Source: Leptospira semungkisensis (GTDB lineage Bacteria; Spirochaetota; Leptospiria; Leptospirales; Leptospiraceae). Taken from it: DNA of 64,000 nt. Of the stretch, positions 37,967-47,436 are shown piece after piece. The notes beneath the pieces were generated by a model, which searched no databases, was not told the DNA's origin, and saw nothing but the letters and a program-made list of their open reading frames with translations. Every line of letters begins with the position of its first letter. The stretch's first letter is position 1. The stretch covers positions 248,001-312,000 of the forward strand of contig NZ_RQEP01000010.1 in assembly GCF_004770055.1 (NCBI RefSeq), in the 5' to 3' direction. Both the position numbers and the translations under genes were made by a program.

Positions 37967-38260
37967 TTCCTACATAGAATTTTACAGAGGGGCGGCCCCC
38001 GCCCAATTGAGCGACTCATAGGGAGCGAGATTCCAGGAGGGTGACTGAGTGAAACGAAGTCAAACGAGAATGGGAACGAAATTGCATACGTAGATAACAA
38101 CGTAGTCTAGGTTTACAATTGCGGCCCCCGCCCTAGTTTGGGTGGTGGAGGTGGGCCCGTGGGAGAACCCTTGTCCTATATCATAAAATCTTTATTCCTT
38201 CAACCGAAATTTCCAACAGTTCCCACAGCGTAGGAACTCTTTCGGATCCTTGTAGGAACC
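37965..38260. repeat. Dispersed repeat, copy 1, with terminal inverted repeats
   Basis: A 296-base non-coding element whose ends are AGTTCCTACA (37965) and TGTAGGAAC (38251-38259), imperfect inverted repeats. Its left ~200 bases (37990-38190) are nearly identical to 43312-43510. Inside are two copies of GCGGCCCCCGCCC-like sequence about 130 bases apart, a TGACT/AGTCA stem, and a GTTCCCAC/GTAGGAAC hairpin near the right end. It has no credible reading frame. It resembles a MITE-like or RNA-coding repeat; which one is unknown. Confidence 0.8.
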
Positions 38261-38270
38261 ACCCATAAAT

Positions 38271-38300
38271 AAAAAAAGCGCCGGAAAAACCGGCGTTTTC
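38271..38300 (-). terminator. Terminator of the acyl-CoA dehydrogenase gene
   Basis: CGCCGG-AAAAA-CCGGCG (38279-38295), flanked by seven A on the left, giving a T run on the minus strand, and TTTT on the right. It lies 51 bases past the acyl-CoA dehydrogenase stop and separates it from the repeat. Confidence 0.85.
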
Positions 38301-38350
38301 TAAAGGATCTCTTATATTCAGAAATCCGAATATTGAATTCTTTCGAACTC

Positions 38351-39514
<1,164 letters not shown>

Positions 39515-39673
39515 TTTTGCCCTTCTTGCGAGAGTTTCTAGTCCTAATTTTTCGCCGGGGTCGATTCAAGCAAGAAAAACATAGCTGAGTAAGCGTTCAT
39601 TTTATCTCTAATGGGACAGAATTTCGGGAATTCTCTGTATTTTAACGAGTTTTGGCGATCTATAGACTTATAA

Positions 39674-39697
39674 AAAACAGAACGTTCGTTCTGTTTT
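39674..39697. promoter_or_regulatory. 24-base palindrome upstream of the acyl-CoA dehydrogenase gene
   Basis: AAAACAGAACG-TT-CGTTCTGTTTT, perfect 11-base arms, about 160 bases upstream of the acyl-CoA dehydrogenase start. The core AACGTTCGTT also occurs upstream of the lipase gene. It also lies 10 bases after the stop of the lipoprotein gene and has a T run on that strand, so it could instead be that gene's terminator. Confidence 0.5.
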
Positions 39698-39707
39698 GAT
39701 AAAAAGC

Positions 39708-40493
39708 CTAGTCTGCGCTTTCGAAGGTAAGTTTTTGGATCTCTGATTTGCGAAGTGTCTTTCTTTCTATAATGCGGACAGGAACTCTTAGTTCTAACTT
39801 CTGTAATCTGGATTTTAGAATGAATTGTAGCTCATTTGTTTTTGTTTCTATCTCCACCTCATGCTCATTTTGAGTGGTAAATCTACCTTCTACCACTGTT
39901 CCATCTTTTAGAATCGCACGATCCACAACCTTGCCTTGAGCATCTGGAGTCGAAGACTCTACAATAATGCTTTCAGAATCAAAACCGAGGATCTTACACA
40001 ATAAGGTCTCCCCCGAATTCATTTGAATTGTTACATTCCCGGACATGGCCACTCGGTATAATTTCTGCTCAATGCTTTCCTTTTGGTCATTCCAATGGTT
40101 TGCGTAGAGACCCTCTTCGCAGAACTCCACTATATATGTGCGTTTGGTGATCGTGAAAAGCCATCCAAGTAAAATTGTGATCGTATAGTCATACCATCTA
40201 GCTGTCTCGGTAACTCGTATTGTTTGGCCGGAAGGTGGATCCGGAAGAGAAGAATTTAACGCAGGGATCAATCCGAAGAAGGCAGGAGACTTCCAAGCAG
40301 GAACTAATCCTCCTAAGAAAGCCCAATACGGTTGCACTGAATGTATCTTGCACGAAGAAGATTCTGCAGCAAGAATCACCCTGTTTTCAGGATTCGGGCT
40401 AATTCGCTTATCAATGGTACAATAGCTTAGAAAGGCTATAAGGATTATGATAGATAAGTGATTCGCTCTTACTACTCTGCCAACCAAAGTCAT
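39708..40493 (-). CDS. Putative lipoprotein, unknown function
   Basis: Protein of 261 residues. N-terminal signal with possible lipobox IAFLSYC (Cys about 25). An internal hydrophobic helix lies near 107-120 (ITILLGWLF). The C-terminal half (about 150-261) has short beta strands such as GETLLCKILGFDSESIIVES and DGTVVEGRFTTQNEHEVEI, possibly a small barrel repeat. Nothing recognised by family. Upstream (40494-40753, 260 bases, AT-rich) no gene or clear motif was seen. Confidence 0.6.
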   Translation of the reverse strand: MTLVGRVVRANHLSIIILIAFLSYCTIDKRISPNPENRVILAAESSSCKIHSVQPYWAFLGGLVPAWKSPAFFGLIPALNSSLPDPPSGQTIRVTETARWYDYTITILLGWLFTITKRTYIVEFCEEGLYANHWNDQKESIEQKLYRVAMSGNVTIQMNSGETLLCKILGFDSESIIVESSTPDAQGKVVDRAILKDGTVVEGRFTTQNEHEVEIETKTNELQFILKSRLQKLELRVPVRIIERKTLRKSEIQKLTFESAD

Positions 40494-40753
40494 ATCCTAC
40501 CTTATAGAGGTGCCTATCGTCAAACGTACATCATTCGACTGCATAAAATTTTTCTATTATATGGGTTTAACAAGCAAAATCCAATATACTTAGCTATAAA
40601 CCTATCGATTTAAGTGTAAGTTAGGCATCTATTGATTAGTTAATTTCTTGCACTTTCTTACTTTTATTGGTATGAAAGAAGCATATCGGATCCAATAATC
40701 CAGGATCTGAAGATTCATTTTAAGCGAAGAAGTATCGATCGGACCTGTCCGTT

Positions 40754-42220
40754 ATGCAAAAGCCGAAATCCATTCTATTCATATTCAAACGCATAATCGT
40801 TCCAATACGATTGCGACCTTTTATAATCTATAGCGTATTCTATTTTCTTCTATTACAAAATTGTTTTATGAATCCGTTCTTCGAACCCATTCTATTTCCG
40901 AAGAATGCTTCTGATTCGACCGGACTGTTGAGTGCCTTATTTGCAGGAGGGTCTGGACCTCTACCCGCTACACCGGTCCCCGGGCATGGAGGGAGTATAA
41001 CGGCTACTGCTGAAGGATATGATTCAGACTTTCAGGCAACGGTAGATCTTTCATGGACGGCCGCCAAAGATGATCTAACTCCAGCCTCCGCGTTAACCTA
41101 CCAAGTTTACTATTCAACAAACGCTTCCGATATCTACGTGAATACTCCGGCAGATCTAGCCGAAGTCGGAAATCCTTATGGATCTGCCCAAGCAGCGATG
41201 ACGAATTCATCTGTGAGCGGTCTTCCTGCAAATACAATCTATTACTTCAATGTGCTTGTAAGTGATACGGATGGAAATCAAGCGATCTATAATGGCAGTG
41301 GGATAAAGACTTCTTCTCCGGATACAACCCAGCCTGTTCCGGGAAATAACGGAGGACTCACGTTTACTCCTTCTTCTACCTATTCGCAGGTAACCAAATC
41401 CTCAATGACTCTTTCATGGGTCGCTGCGACGGATAACGTAACTTCGCAAGCGAATCTTACCTATCAGGTTTTCTATTATTCGGACAATTCGGTTATGGGG
41501 ACCGTCAATTCCATCCTTACGAATGCAATCTCTGCCGGATCTGCACAAGCGGGAATCACTCAGTTTACTGTAACTGGACTGTATGCGAATGCTTGGTATT
41601 ATTTTGCTGTAGTAGTCACCGATGAGGCAGGGAACGCATGGGTTTATGTAAATAATTTCGGCGGAGGCAATGCCTCCAAGACACAACCCGGCGCAGCTTA
41701 TATGTTTGATTCTCTTTCTAGTGTTTCAGGAGACTTAGGCTCGAGATCGAATGTGAATACAATTTGTTCGAATCGGAAGGCAAGCCTGAGTGGAATCAAT
41801 TATACTTGGAAAGCTTCCTGCAATGCGTATGCATTCGTTTCCATGCCGGATGGAACTTGGATCAGCGGTTATTTAGTGCCATCCATTCCTTCTACCTATA
41901 TGATCTTAGGAAGTCAGGGAACGATGATTGCGAGTAATCCAACGCAACTGCTGAGCGGCACGATCCAAAATACAATCCGAAGCGCGATCCCTGAGTATAC
42001 TAGCGGAAGTGGCTATTGGACATTTGCAACTGCAACGGGTGGATATGCCTCCGCAGATAGTTGCTCCAGCGCTACCTCCAACTCTTCTTCTGTTTCAGGA
42101 AGGATAGGACTTCCGGATTCTTTGAATTCATATTGGATGGATTTCTCAATCAATGGAGAAGGTGCAGCAAGCGGTGCAACTTGTGATACGGGAAGAACGA
42201 TTCTCTGTATCTGCTTTTAA
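40754..42220 (+). CDS. Fibronectin type III / DUF1554 lipoprotein
   Basis: Predicted surface lipoprotein of 488 residues. Signal with lipobox FLLLQNC (Cys about 37) after a basic leader. Two fibronectin-III-like domains (about 75-190 and 200-310), each with a DLSWTAAKDD/TLSWVAATDN strand, an LTYQVYYS/LTYQVFYY strand and a YYFNVLVSDTDGN/YYFAVVVTDEAGN strand. The C-terminal DUF1554 domain (about 315-488) contains Cys residues likely in disulphides (NTICSNRK, KASCNAY, SCSSAT, TCDTG, CICF). DUF1554 is mainly a Leptospira surface-protein domain. Function unknown; adhesion is a reasonable guess. Confidence 0.82.
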   Translation: MQKPKSILFIFKRIIVPIRLRPFIIYSVFYFLLLQNCFMNPFFEPILFPKNASDSTGLLSALFAGGSGPLPATPVPGHGGSITATAEGYDSDFQATVDLSWTAAKDDLTPASALTYQVYYSTNASDIYVNTPADLAEVGNPYGSAQAAMTNSSVSGLPANTIYYFNVLVSDTDGNQAIYNGSGIKTSSPDTTQPVPGNNGGLTFTPSSTYSQVTKSSMTLSWVAATDNVTSQANLTYQVFYYSDNSVMGTVNSILTNAISAGSAQAGITQFTVTGLYANAWYYFAVVVTDEAGNAWVYVNNFGGGNASKTQPGAAYMFDSLSSVSGDLGSRSNVNTICSNRKASLSGINYTWKASCNAYAFVSMPDGTWISGYLVPSIPSTYMILGSQGTMIASNPTQLLSGTIQNTIRSAIPEYTSGSGYWTFATATGGYASADSCSSATSNSSSVSGRIGLPDSLNSYWMDFSINGEGAASGATCDTGRTILCICF

Positions 42221-42278
42221 TTCCCTTTGAACATAGCTATAGGATTTTGCCTAAAGCTATGCTCTCTATTAAAGGAAA
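42221..42278 (+). terminator. Large hairpin after the DUF1554 gene
   Basis: Nested pairing TTCCCTTT...AAAGGAA and CATAGCT...AGCTATG with a short inner AGG/CCT stem begins immediately after the stop codon. It probably ends transcription between the convergent DUF1554 and MBL genes. Confidence 0.45.
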
Positions 42279-42284
42279 CTTTGT

Positions 42285-43226
42285 TTACTTCGCAGGAAGC
42301 GCAGGAGTTAAACTTTGATGTCCTGGATGGACTTGTATCTTAGGAAATTTTGCAGCGATCTGCTTGAGAAGATTTAAACTCACTTCGTTCGCTTCTTGGT
42401 CCTTAGTAAAACCTCCTGGAGTTACACCGTTCTCCCAACCCCATTTTGTATGACAGGTATCTCCTGTAAGCAGTTGGGTTCCTGTTGTCGACTTCACTAA
42501 GAAAGCCAAACTCCCTGCAGTATGACCTGGAACATAGATAACGTAAAAAGATTGGTCACCAAAGAAATCGATCATATTAATCTTCGAACCGTCTTTTCCG
42601 GTGAAGTTCAACTCGGAAAGAATGGTACCGGGTCCAAGTACCTTATCAGTAGTTCCTTGCACGAACATGTGAAGAAAACGAGAATCGCCAGGCTCATTCG
42701 GTCCGGTATAGATCGGAGTTCCCGCAGGAAAATCCAGAACCCCAAAGATATGATCCAAATGCATATGAGTTAAGAAGACCCCGTCTGTTTTCTTAGGATC
42801 TTTTGCATTCCATTCCTTGATTGTAGTATGAATCTTCAAATCAGGAATATTCATCTGAGACGCGACTAGTCCAGAAACAGGCCATTCTTTCGGATCCTTC
42901 CGAAATACATCCGCCATTCCGGTATCGACTACAAATCTTCCGAACTTCGGATGATCTATTACATAATAGTAAATTTGGATCGGCTCTTTTCCGGGCTGTA
43001 GGCCTGCGGCCTTTACTTTCGGATCTTTGAAATTGATGAGTCCATCGCGATCCGCTAGCCAATCAGCCGCTAGAATCTTTTTAAAAACGATCGGACCTTT
43101 TTCGGCCAAAGGAATGCTTTGTAATTCCGAAGCGGTCCCCTTAGATACGGAAACGGATTGATTGGAAGTTACCGCGCAATATTGGAACATTACGAGGAAG
43201 ATAGATAGGTTGAGTAGATATTTCAT
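42285..43226 (-). CDS. MBL-fold metallo-hydrolase lipoprotein
   Basis: Metallo-beta-lactamase-fold protein of 313 residues from ATG 43226. Signal with possible lipobox VMFQYC (Cys17). Zinc site: HMHLDH (about 154-159), then PGHTAGS, GDTCHTKWGWE and PGHQS. This resembles the AHL lactonase/AttM group, but lipid anchoring is unusual for those, so quorum quenching is only one possibility. ATG 43226 is chosen over GTG 43232. An inverted repeat AGGAAATA-N10-TATTTCCT (43233-43258) lies directly upstream. Confidence 0.82.
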   Translation of the reverse strand: MKYLLNLSIFLVMFQYCAVTSNQSVSVSKGTASELQSIPLAEKGPIVFKKILAADWLADRDGLINFKDPKVKAAGLQPGKEPIQIYYYVIDHPKFGRFVVDTGMADVFRKDPKEWPVSGLVASQMNIPDLKIHTTIKEWNAKDPKKTDGVFLTHMHLDHIFGVLDFPAGTPIYTGPNEPGDSRFLHMFVQGTTDKVLGPGTILSELNFTGKDGSKINMIDFFGDQSFYVIYVPGHTAGSLAFLVKSTTGTQLLTGDTCHTKWGWENGVTPGGFTKDQEANEVSLNLLKQIAAKFPKIQVHPGHQSLTPALPAK

Positions 43227-43232
43227 TTTCAC

Positions 43233-43258
43233 AGGAAATAGACCCTAATTTATTTCCT
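43233..43258. promoter_or_regulatory. Inverted repeat before the MBL-fold gene
   Basis: AGGAAATA and TATTTCCT are perfect 8-base arms around 10 bases, ending 7 bases before the ATG at 43226. It could act as an operator or as a 5' UTR hairpin. Confidence 0.3.
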
Positions 43259-43291
43259 GCGTGCGAAAAGTTTTTTTTGCCTTCCGGAAAA

Positions 43292-43580
43292 AGTTCCCAC
43301 AAGTAATTTCACCGGCCCCCGCCCAATTAAGCGACTCATAGGGAGTGAGATTCCAGGAGGGTGACTGAGCGAAACGAAGTCAAACGAGAATGGAAACGAA
43401 ATTGCATACGTGGATAACAACGTAGTCTAGGTTTACAATTGCGGCCCCCGCCCTAGTTTGGGTGGTGGAGGTGGGCCCGTGGGAGAGCCTTGTCCCTATA
43501 TCACAAAATCATCGCACTCACAAGCTCAATTTTCAACAGTTCCCACAGCGTAGGAACTGTTTCCAATCCTTGTAGGAACT
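43292..43580. repeat. Dispersed repeat, copy 2, with terminal inverted repeats
   Basis: A 289-base element in the same orientation as copy 1. Ends are AGTTCCCACAAG (43292-43303) and CTTGTAGGAACT (43569-43580), inverted repeats matching at 11 of 12 positions. The left ~190 bases differ from copy 1 at only a handful of sites; the right third diverges except for the GTTCCCACAGCGTAGGAAC hairpin and the end. Lies between the MBL and CoA-transferase genes. No coding frame. Confidence 0.8.
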
Positions 43581-43599
43581 AACCTTTGTTCGCTTCCCG

Positions 43600-43705
43600 C
43601 GGTAGGGATACGTAGGACTTTAGTCCGGGCGAAGCCCGGATGAGCGCGAATGCGCGAATCCGAAGTAGCCCGGTCTGAGCGAAGCGAAGAACCGCCCAAA
43701 AGTTC
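43600..43705. repeat. GC-rich REP-like hairpin cluster
   Basis: Contains CCGGGC-GAA-GCCCGG (43625-43639), CGCG-AAT-GCGCG type pairing, an AGCCCGG echo, and GAGCGAAGCGAAG. Base composition differs sharply from the surrounding AT-rich spacer. It sits just downstream of the CoA-transferase stop codon (43715, minus strand) and could act as a transcript-end structure. Confidence 0.45.
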
Positions 43706-43714
43706 GTTCGCTTA

Positions 43715-44887
43715 TTAAATCACTTTGTCCTTTTTTAATTCTTCGATCTCAGCGTCCGAATATCCGAGAGATTTCAGAATTTCAGCATTATGCTCTCCGT
43801 GAGCTGGAGGTTCGCTGCGATACGTGACTTTGCTTTCGGAAAAAGGAAACGGAGAACCGAACTGAATATAGTCTCCGTACTCGGGATGCTTGCGGTCCAA
43901 GATCAATCCCTTCTCACGAAGAACAGGATCATGCGCCACTTCATCCATCGTTTTCACTGGAGTTAAACAAGAATCCGGATTTTGAAAGATAGGCTCGAGA
44001 TCGGCTAACGTTTTAGATGCAAAATATTCGGTTAGGATCTTTTTCCATTCTTCAAAATGTGACTCGGCGATAGGAACTTTTTCCAAATGAGAATCTAAAC
44101 CGGATTGGCGAAGAAAAGTCTTAAAGAACATTTCCTCAAGAGCGCCTAACGCGACCCATCTACCTTCCTTGGTTTGATACGTACTATAGTTCGGTAATTT
44201 TCCAGAGAGAAGTTCATTGCCTCCTTCCGGATCCTTTCCTGTAGCCGAATAGATCCCTCCATACAAAGAAATGAACTGGAGAGAAGCTTCCATCATCGAA
44301 ACTGCGATCTTTTGGCCTCGACCTGTCTTTTCTCTATAGTATAATGCTGCAAGAATGGAAGATAACGCAGTAAGAGTTCCTCCTCCTATATCCGCCAATT
44401 GAAACCCAGGCGCCTGAGGACGCTTGCCTGTTTGAGAAAGAACTCCAGACAAGGAAAGATAATTTAGATCATGACCCGCGAAATCCTTATACGCACCCGA
44501 GTCACCATATCCATAAATACCGCAATAGATCAGTTTAGGAAATTTTTCCTTCAGATCATCGTAACCTAATCCCATCTTGGAGAGTCCATCCGGACGAAAT
44601 CCTTCTAAAAGAATATCCGCGTCTTCCAAGAGTTTGAATAGGATCTCTTTGGATTTTTCCCGTTTCAGATTGAGAGTGATTGCCTTTTTGTTGCGATTCA
44701 ACATGAGATAGAGAGAAGGAGCGCCGTTGTCCTTCTTAAACATGACTCTAGTGGCATCCATTGCTCTTGGATTTTCTATCTTGATGATTTCCGCTCCCAT
44801 ATCTCCCAGATACATGGAGCATAAAGGACCGGGAAGAAGAAGGCTGAGATCTACAACCTTTACTCCGGAAAGTGGACCTTTGTTCAT
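43715..44887 (-). CDS. CaiB/BaiF family III CoA-transferase
   Basis: Transfers CoA between organic acids; 390 residues. Conserved regions: VVDLSLLLPGPLCSMYLGDMGAE near the start is split by small changes, LMLNRNKKAITLNLK, and the catalytic Asp region GFQLADIGGGTLTAL (about 167). Relatives include 2-methylacyl-CoA racemase and formyl/carnitine CoA-transferases. Substrate unknown; an alpha-methylacyl-CoA racemase is likely from the GPLSGVKVVDLS start. Transcribed alone. Confidence 0.85.
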   Translation of the reverse strand: MNKGPLSGVKVVDLSLLLPGPLCSMYLGDMGAEIIKIENPRAMDATRVMFKKDNGAPSLYLMLNRNKKAITLNLKREKSKEILFKLLEDADILLEGFRPDGLSKMGLGYDDLKEKFPKLIYCGIYGYGDSGAYKDFAGHDLNYLSLSGVLSQTGKRPQAPGFQLADIGGGTLTALSSILAALYYREKTGRGQKIAVSMMEASLQFISLYGGIYSATGKDPEGGNELLSGKLPNYSTYQTKEGRWVALGALEEMFFKTFLRQSGLDSHLEKVPIAESHFEEWKKILTEYFASKTLADLEPIFQNPDSCLTPVKTMDEVAHDPVLREKGLILDRKHPEYGDYIQFGSPFPFSESKVTYRSEPPAHGEHNAEILKSLGYSDAEIEELKKDKVI

Positions 44888-44976
44888 TATAATTGTTCTT
44901 CCTGCTGTTTAACTTCCGACCTATTTAGATCTGAAAGTGGGAAAGGAAAGCCATTTTTAATTCAAAAAAACAGCGT

Positions 44977-45849
44977 TCACATTTCCTCTTCTAAAACTTG
45001 CTTAGTGGTCTTTCCCCAGCGCCACTTCGCATAATCTTCTGCGGTTCCGAATTTATATCCTTCTTCTTTTAGTTTTTCTATTACGAATGGAAGAACCTCT
45101 TTCGTAGTCGGATGAGTATCATGGAATAGGATGACAATCCCTTGTCCATCAGCCTTAGAAGTAAGTCTCGTGTAGATCCGTTCCATCTTTGCCTTGAATC
45201 TATCACTCTCGGTATTGATCCTCGGTCCCTTCTCGTACCATTCTCCACGTACCCATTCTTTGGAATCGGAAGAATCGAACGCCTTTGACCACATGAATAC
45301 GATTCCTTTCTTCTGAAGAACGGAACTTACCCTTCTCTTCTTCTCCTCGCTCAGATTCCTATTATAAGGAGATCCGAATGGAGGACGGAGTAATGTTAAC
45401 TTTTCTGAATATTCTCCCAATTCCTGTCTATAAAGCCTTTCGTTCTCATCTAACTGTTTTTCGATCCTTTCTTCGGACATATTCGCCAAGTTCGGATGTC
45501 CTAAGGTATGATTGCCGACCACGTGACCTTCTTTCTTCATTCGAATAAGAGTATCTTTGTATTTATGAAAACTATTGCCTGTCCTGCTCTTCTTCGGAAG
45601 CCAAGCGCCGCAAACGAAGAATGTTGCCTTCACGTTTTCTTCCTTCAATACGTCCAGTACCTCGGAAGTCCAATCGGAAGGACCATCATCGAATGTAAGA
45701 TAAGCGGTTTTATTCGGGAGAGGATCTCCTTCATAATATCCTAATGCATATTGATTGGAAGAAGGTTGTAGATCGGAGATTCGGTCTGCACCACTACAAT
45801 GGAGAGAAAAGAAAAAAAGCGAAGCAAACGCACAAACGAATGCCTTCAT
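44977..45849 (-). CDS. Polysaccharide deacetylase (NodB domain) lipoprotein
   Basis: CE4-type deacetylase of 290 residues acting on envelope or extracellular N-acetylated glycans. Lipobox LFFFSLHC (Cys19). NodB motifs: TFDDGPSDW (motif 1), HTLGHPNLA (motif 2), RPPFGSPYNR (motif 3), and LFHDTHP (motif 5). Catalytic Asp and zinc His residues are all present. Full length, single gene. The 228-base region after it upstream (45850-46077) contains no gene. Confidence 0.88.
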   Translation of the reverse strand: MKAFVCAFASLFFFSLHCSGADRISDLQPSSNQYALGYYEGDPLPNKTAYLTFDDGPSDWTSEVLDVLKEENVKATFFVCGAWLPKKSRTGNSFHKYKDTLIRMKKEGHVVGNHTLGHPNLANMSEERIEKQLDENERLYRQELGEYSEKLTLLRPPFGSPYNRNLSEEKKRRVSSVLQKKGIVFMWSKAFDSSDSKEWVRGEWYEKGPRINTESDRFKAKMERIYTRLTSKADGQGIVILFHDTHPTTKEVLPFVIEKLKEEGYKFGTAEDYAKWRWGKTTKQVLEEEM

Positions 45850-46077
45850 AAGATTATACCTTTCCTAAAAGCAAAATACTTTCAGCATGGGAACGATCAG
45901 AATCTAATTTGCGCTTATCCTCTTACTAATTAGACCGATAGAAGAACTGATTTTTACAGAACGGGAATATTATCTTTCCGGATCCTTCTCTATAAATCCG
46001 GAAATAAAAATGAAAAATCGGAAATTTTTGAAACTTGTAGGAAACCTATTTGTTGGAGGCCGAAAAAGAACGGGAAC

Positions 46078-46455
46078 TCAGTCGAACATTTCTCCCGCAG
46101 TCAGCCATACTCCGACTACGATCAATGCGATCCCAGTCCATTGAGACCAGTTTAATTTTTCTTTAAAGAAAACTGCAGAAGCGAGCAACACGATGATGAA
46201 TCCTGCTGAAGTGAATAACGGATATGCCAAGGATAATTTCAGTCCTTTTCCTAAGACCCAACGATACCCAAGCAAAGCGATCCCGAAAGACATGAGTCCT
46301 GCAAAGAAAACAGGATGAATAAAACTTTTAATTAATCCCTCTATACCTGGAGTAGTATCCGTTTTATCTCCTAAAGAACTAGCCTTAATCAATATGTTTG
46401 CAAGAGCGTTGAAGGAGAGTGCGACGATAAACACAAGAATCACAGTTGCTTTCAT
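46078..46455 (-). CDS. SMR/EamA-like small membrane transporter
   Basis: Four-helix membrane protein of 125 residues, drug/metabolite transporter superfamily. Helices at about 3-22, 47-66, 75-95 and 103-121; ends WTGIALIVVGVWL as in SMR proteins. In EmrE-type pumps helix 1 has the proton-coupling Glu14; the aligned residue here is Asn (SFNALANILIK), so it is probably not a cation drug pump. ATG 46455 is chosen because the 47 residues before it are not membrane-like. Confidence 0.75.
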   Translation of the reverse strand: MKATVILVFIVALSFNALANILIKASSLGDKTDTTPGIEGLIKSFIHPVFFAGLMSFGIALLGYRWVLGKGLKLSLAYPLFTSAGFIIVLLASAVFFKEKLNWSQWTGIALIVVGVWLTAGEMFD

Positions 46456-46603
46456 TCGTATTTCTCTAATGTTCGATTTTTGCTTTCTTGGAATCTTCCA
46501 AATGAAAGGATGTACTATCCCGGTCTTTCGGGTTCGGGATTCCAATTCTCGAATTCCTGTCCATCCAACGCAAAGGAAAGGAAATAGCAAGGGCAAATCT
46601 TGA

Positions 46604-47431
46604 ATGCATAGAAAAACATTTCAATTCCAAGGGATCCAACTCTCCTATATCGATTCAGGTCCGAAAGAAAAAGCTCCGATCCTGATCGCACATGCGAACG
46701 GCTTTGCAGCCGGATGTTACTCTTATCTGATCCGTGAACTTTCTTCTACTCATAGAGTGATTGCACTCGACTTTTGTGGTCATGGTAATTCTGAACCGAA
46801 TATGAATTGGAAGAATTGGTTTTTCTTAAGAGACCAAGTCTTTGCCCTAATCGAAGAAGAGAATTTACAAAATATTGTGGGGATAGGCCATTCAATGGGA
46901 GGAGCGAGTCTTCTTCTTTCTAGCCAAAAGAGACCAGGATTATTCTCTAAAATATTCGCACTCGATCCAGTAGTCTTAAATATAACGTATACATTTCTTT
47001 CTCTTTTATTCGGAAACCCTTTGGCAAGAGGAGCTATCAAGAGAAGGAGAGAATTCAAGAGTCTGGATCTTGTTCGCAAAGCATTTCGAAAGACTCCAAC
47101 ATTCTCGCATTGGAAAGACGAGATCTTCGAAGATTATCTCAAATCCTGCCTGAAACAAGAAGGAGACAAATGGGTCCTATGCTGTCCGCCCGAGATGGAA
47201 GCCAAGATCTTCACTTCTCTCAATCCTCTTGCTTTCTTGCAGTATGGAAAATTTACCACTGAAACCCATATTACGATTCCAAAAGAATACGAAGTATGTT
47301 CTCCTGGTTCGGCAAAAAGGATCATGAAAGGAAATCCGAATTCTTCTCTGGAACTTTGGGAAAATACTTCTCATTTCTTTCCATTCGAACTGCCTGAACG
47401 TACTTTAGAGAGAATTCTAAAAAGATTATAA
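46604..47431 (+). CDS. Alpha/beta hydrolase
   Basis: Cytosolic-type hydrolase of 275 residues. HANGFAAGCY replaces the usual HGxxG oxyanion loop; nucleophile Ser in GIGHSMGGAS (about 101); late His in ENTSHFFPFE. Substrate unknown. Followed 5 bases later by an AraC-type regulator, so the two probably form an operon. Confidence 0.82.
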   Translation: MHRKTFQFQGIQLSYIDSGPKEKAPILIAHANGFAAGCYSYLIRELSSTHRVIALDFCGHGNSEPNMNWKNWFFLRDQVFALIEEENLQNIVGIGHSMGGASLLLSSQKRPGLFSKIFALDPVVLNITYTFLSLLFGNPLARGAIKRRREFKSLDLVRKAFRKTPTFSHWKDEIFEDYLKSCLKQEGDKWVLCCPPEMEAKIFTSLNPLAFLQYGKFTTETHITIPKEYEVCSPGSAKRIMKGNPNSSLELWENTSHFFPFELPERTLERILKRL

Positions 47432-47436
47432 ACAAA

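Noticed and set aside
37903..38100. 65-codon minus-strand frame within repeat copy 1
   Set aside because: Not kept open in the matching part of copy 2 as a conserved protein and reaches into the regulator gene; treated as chance.
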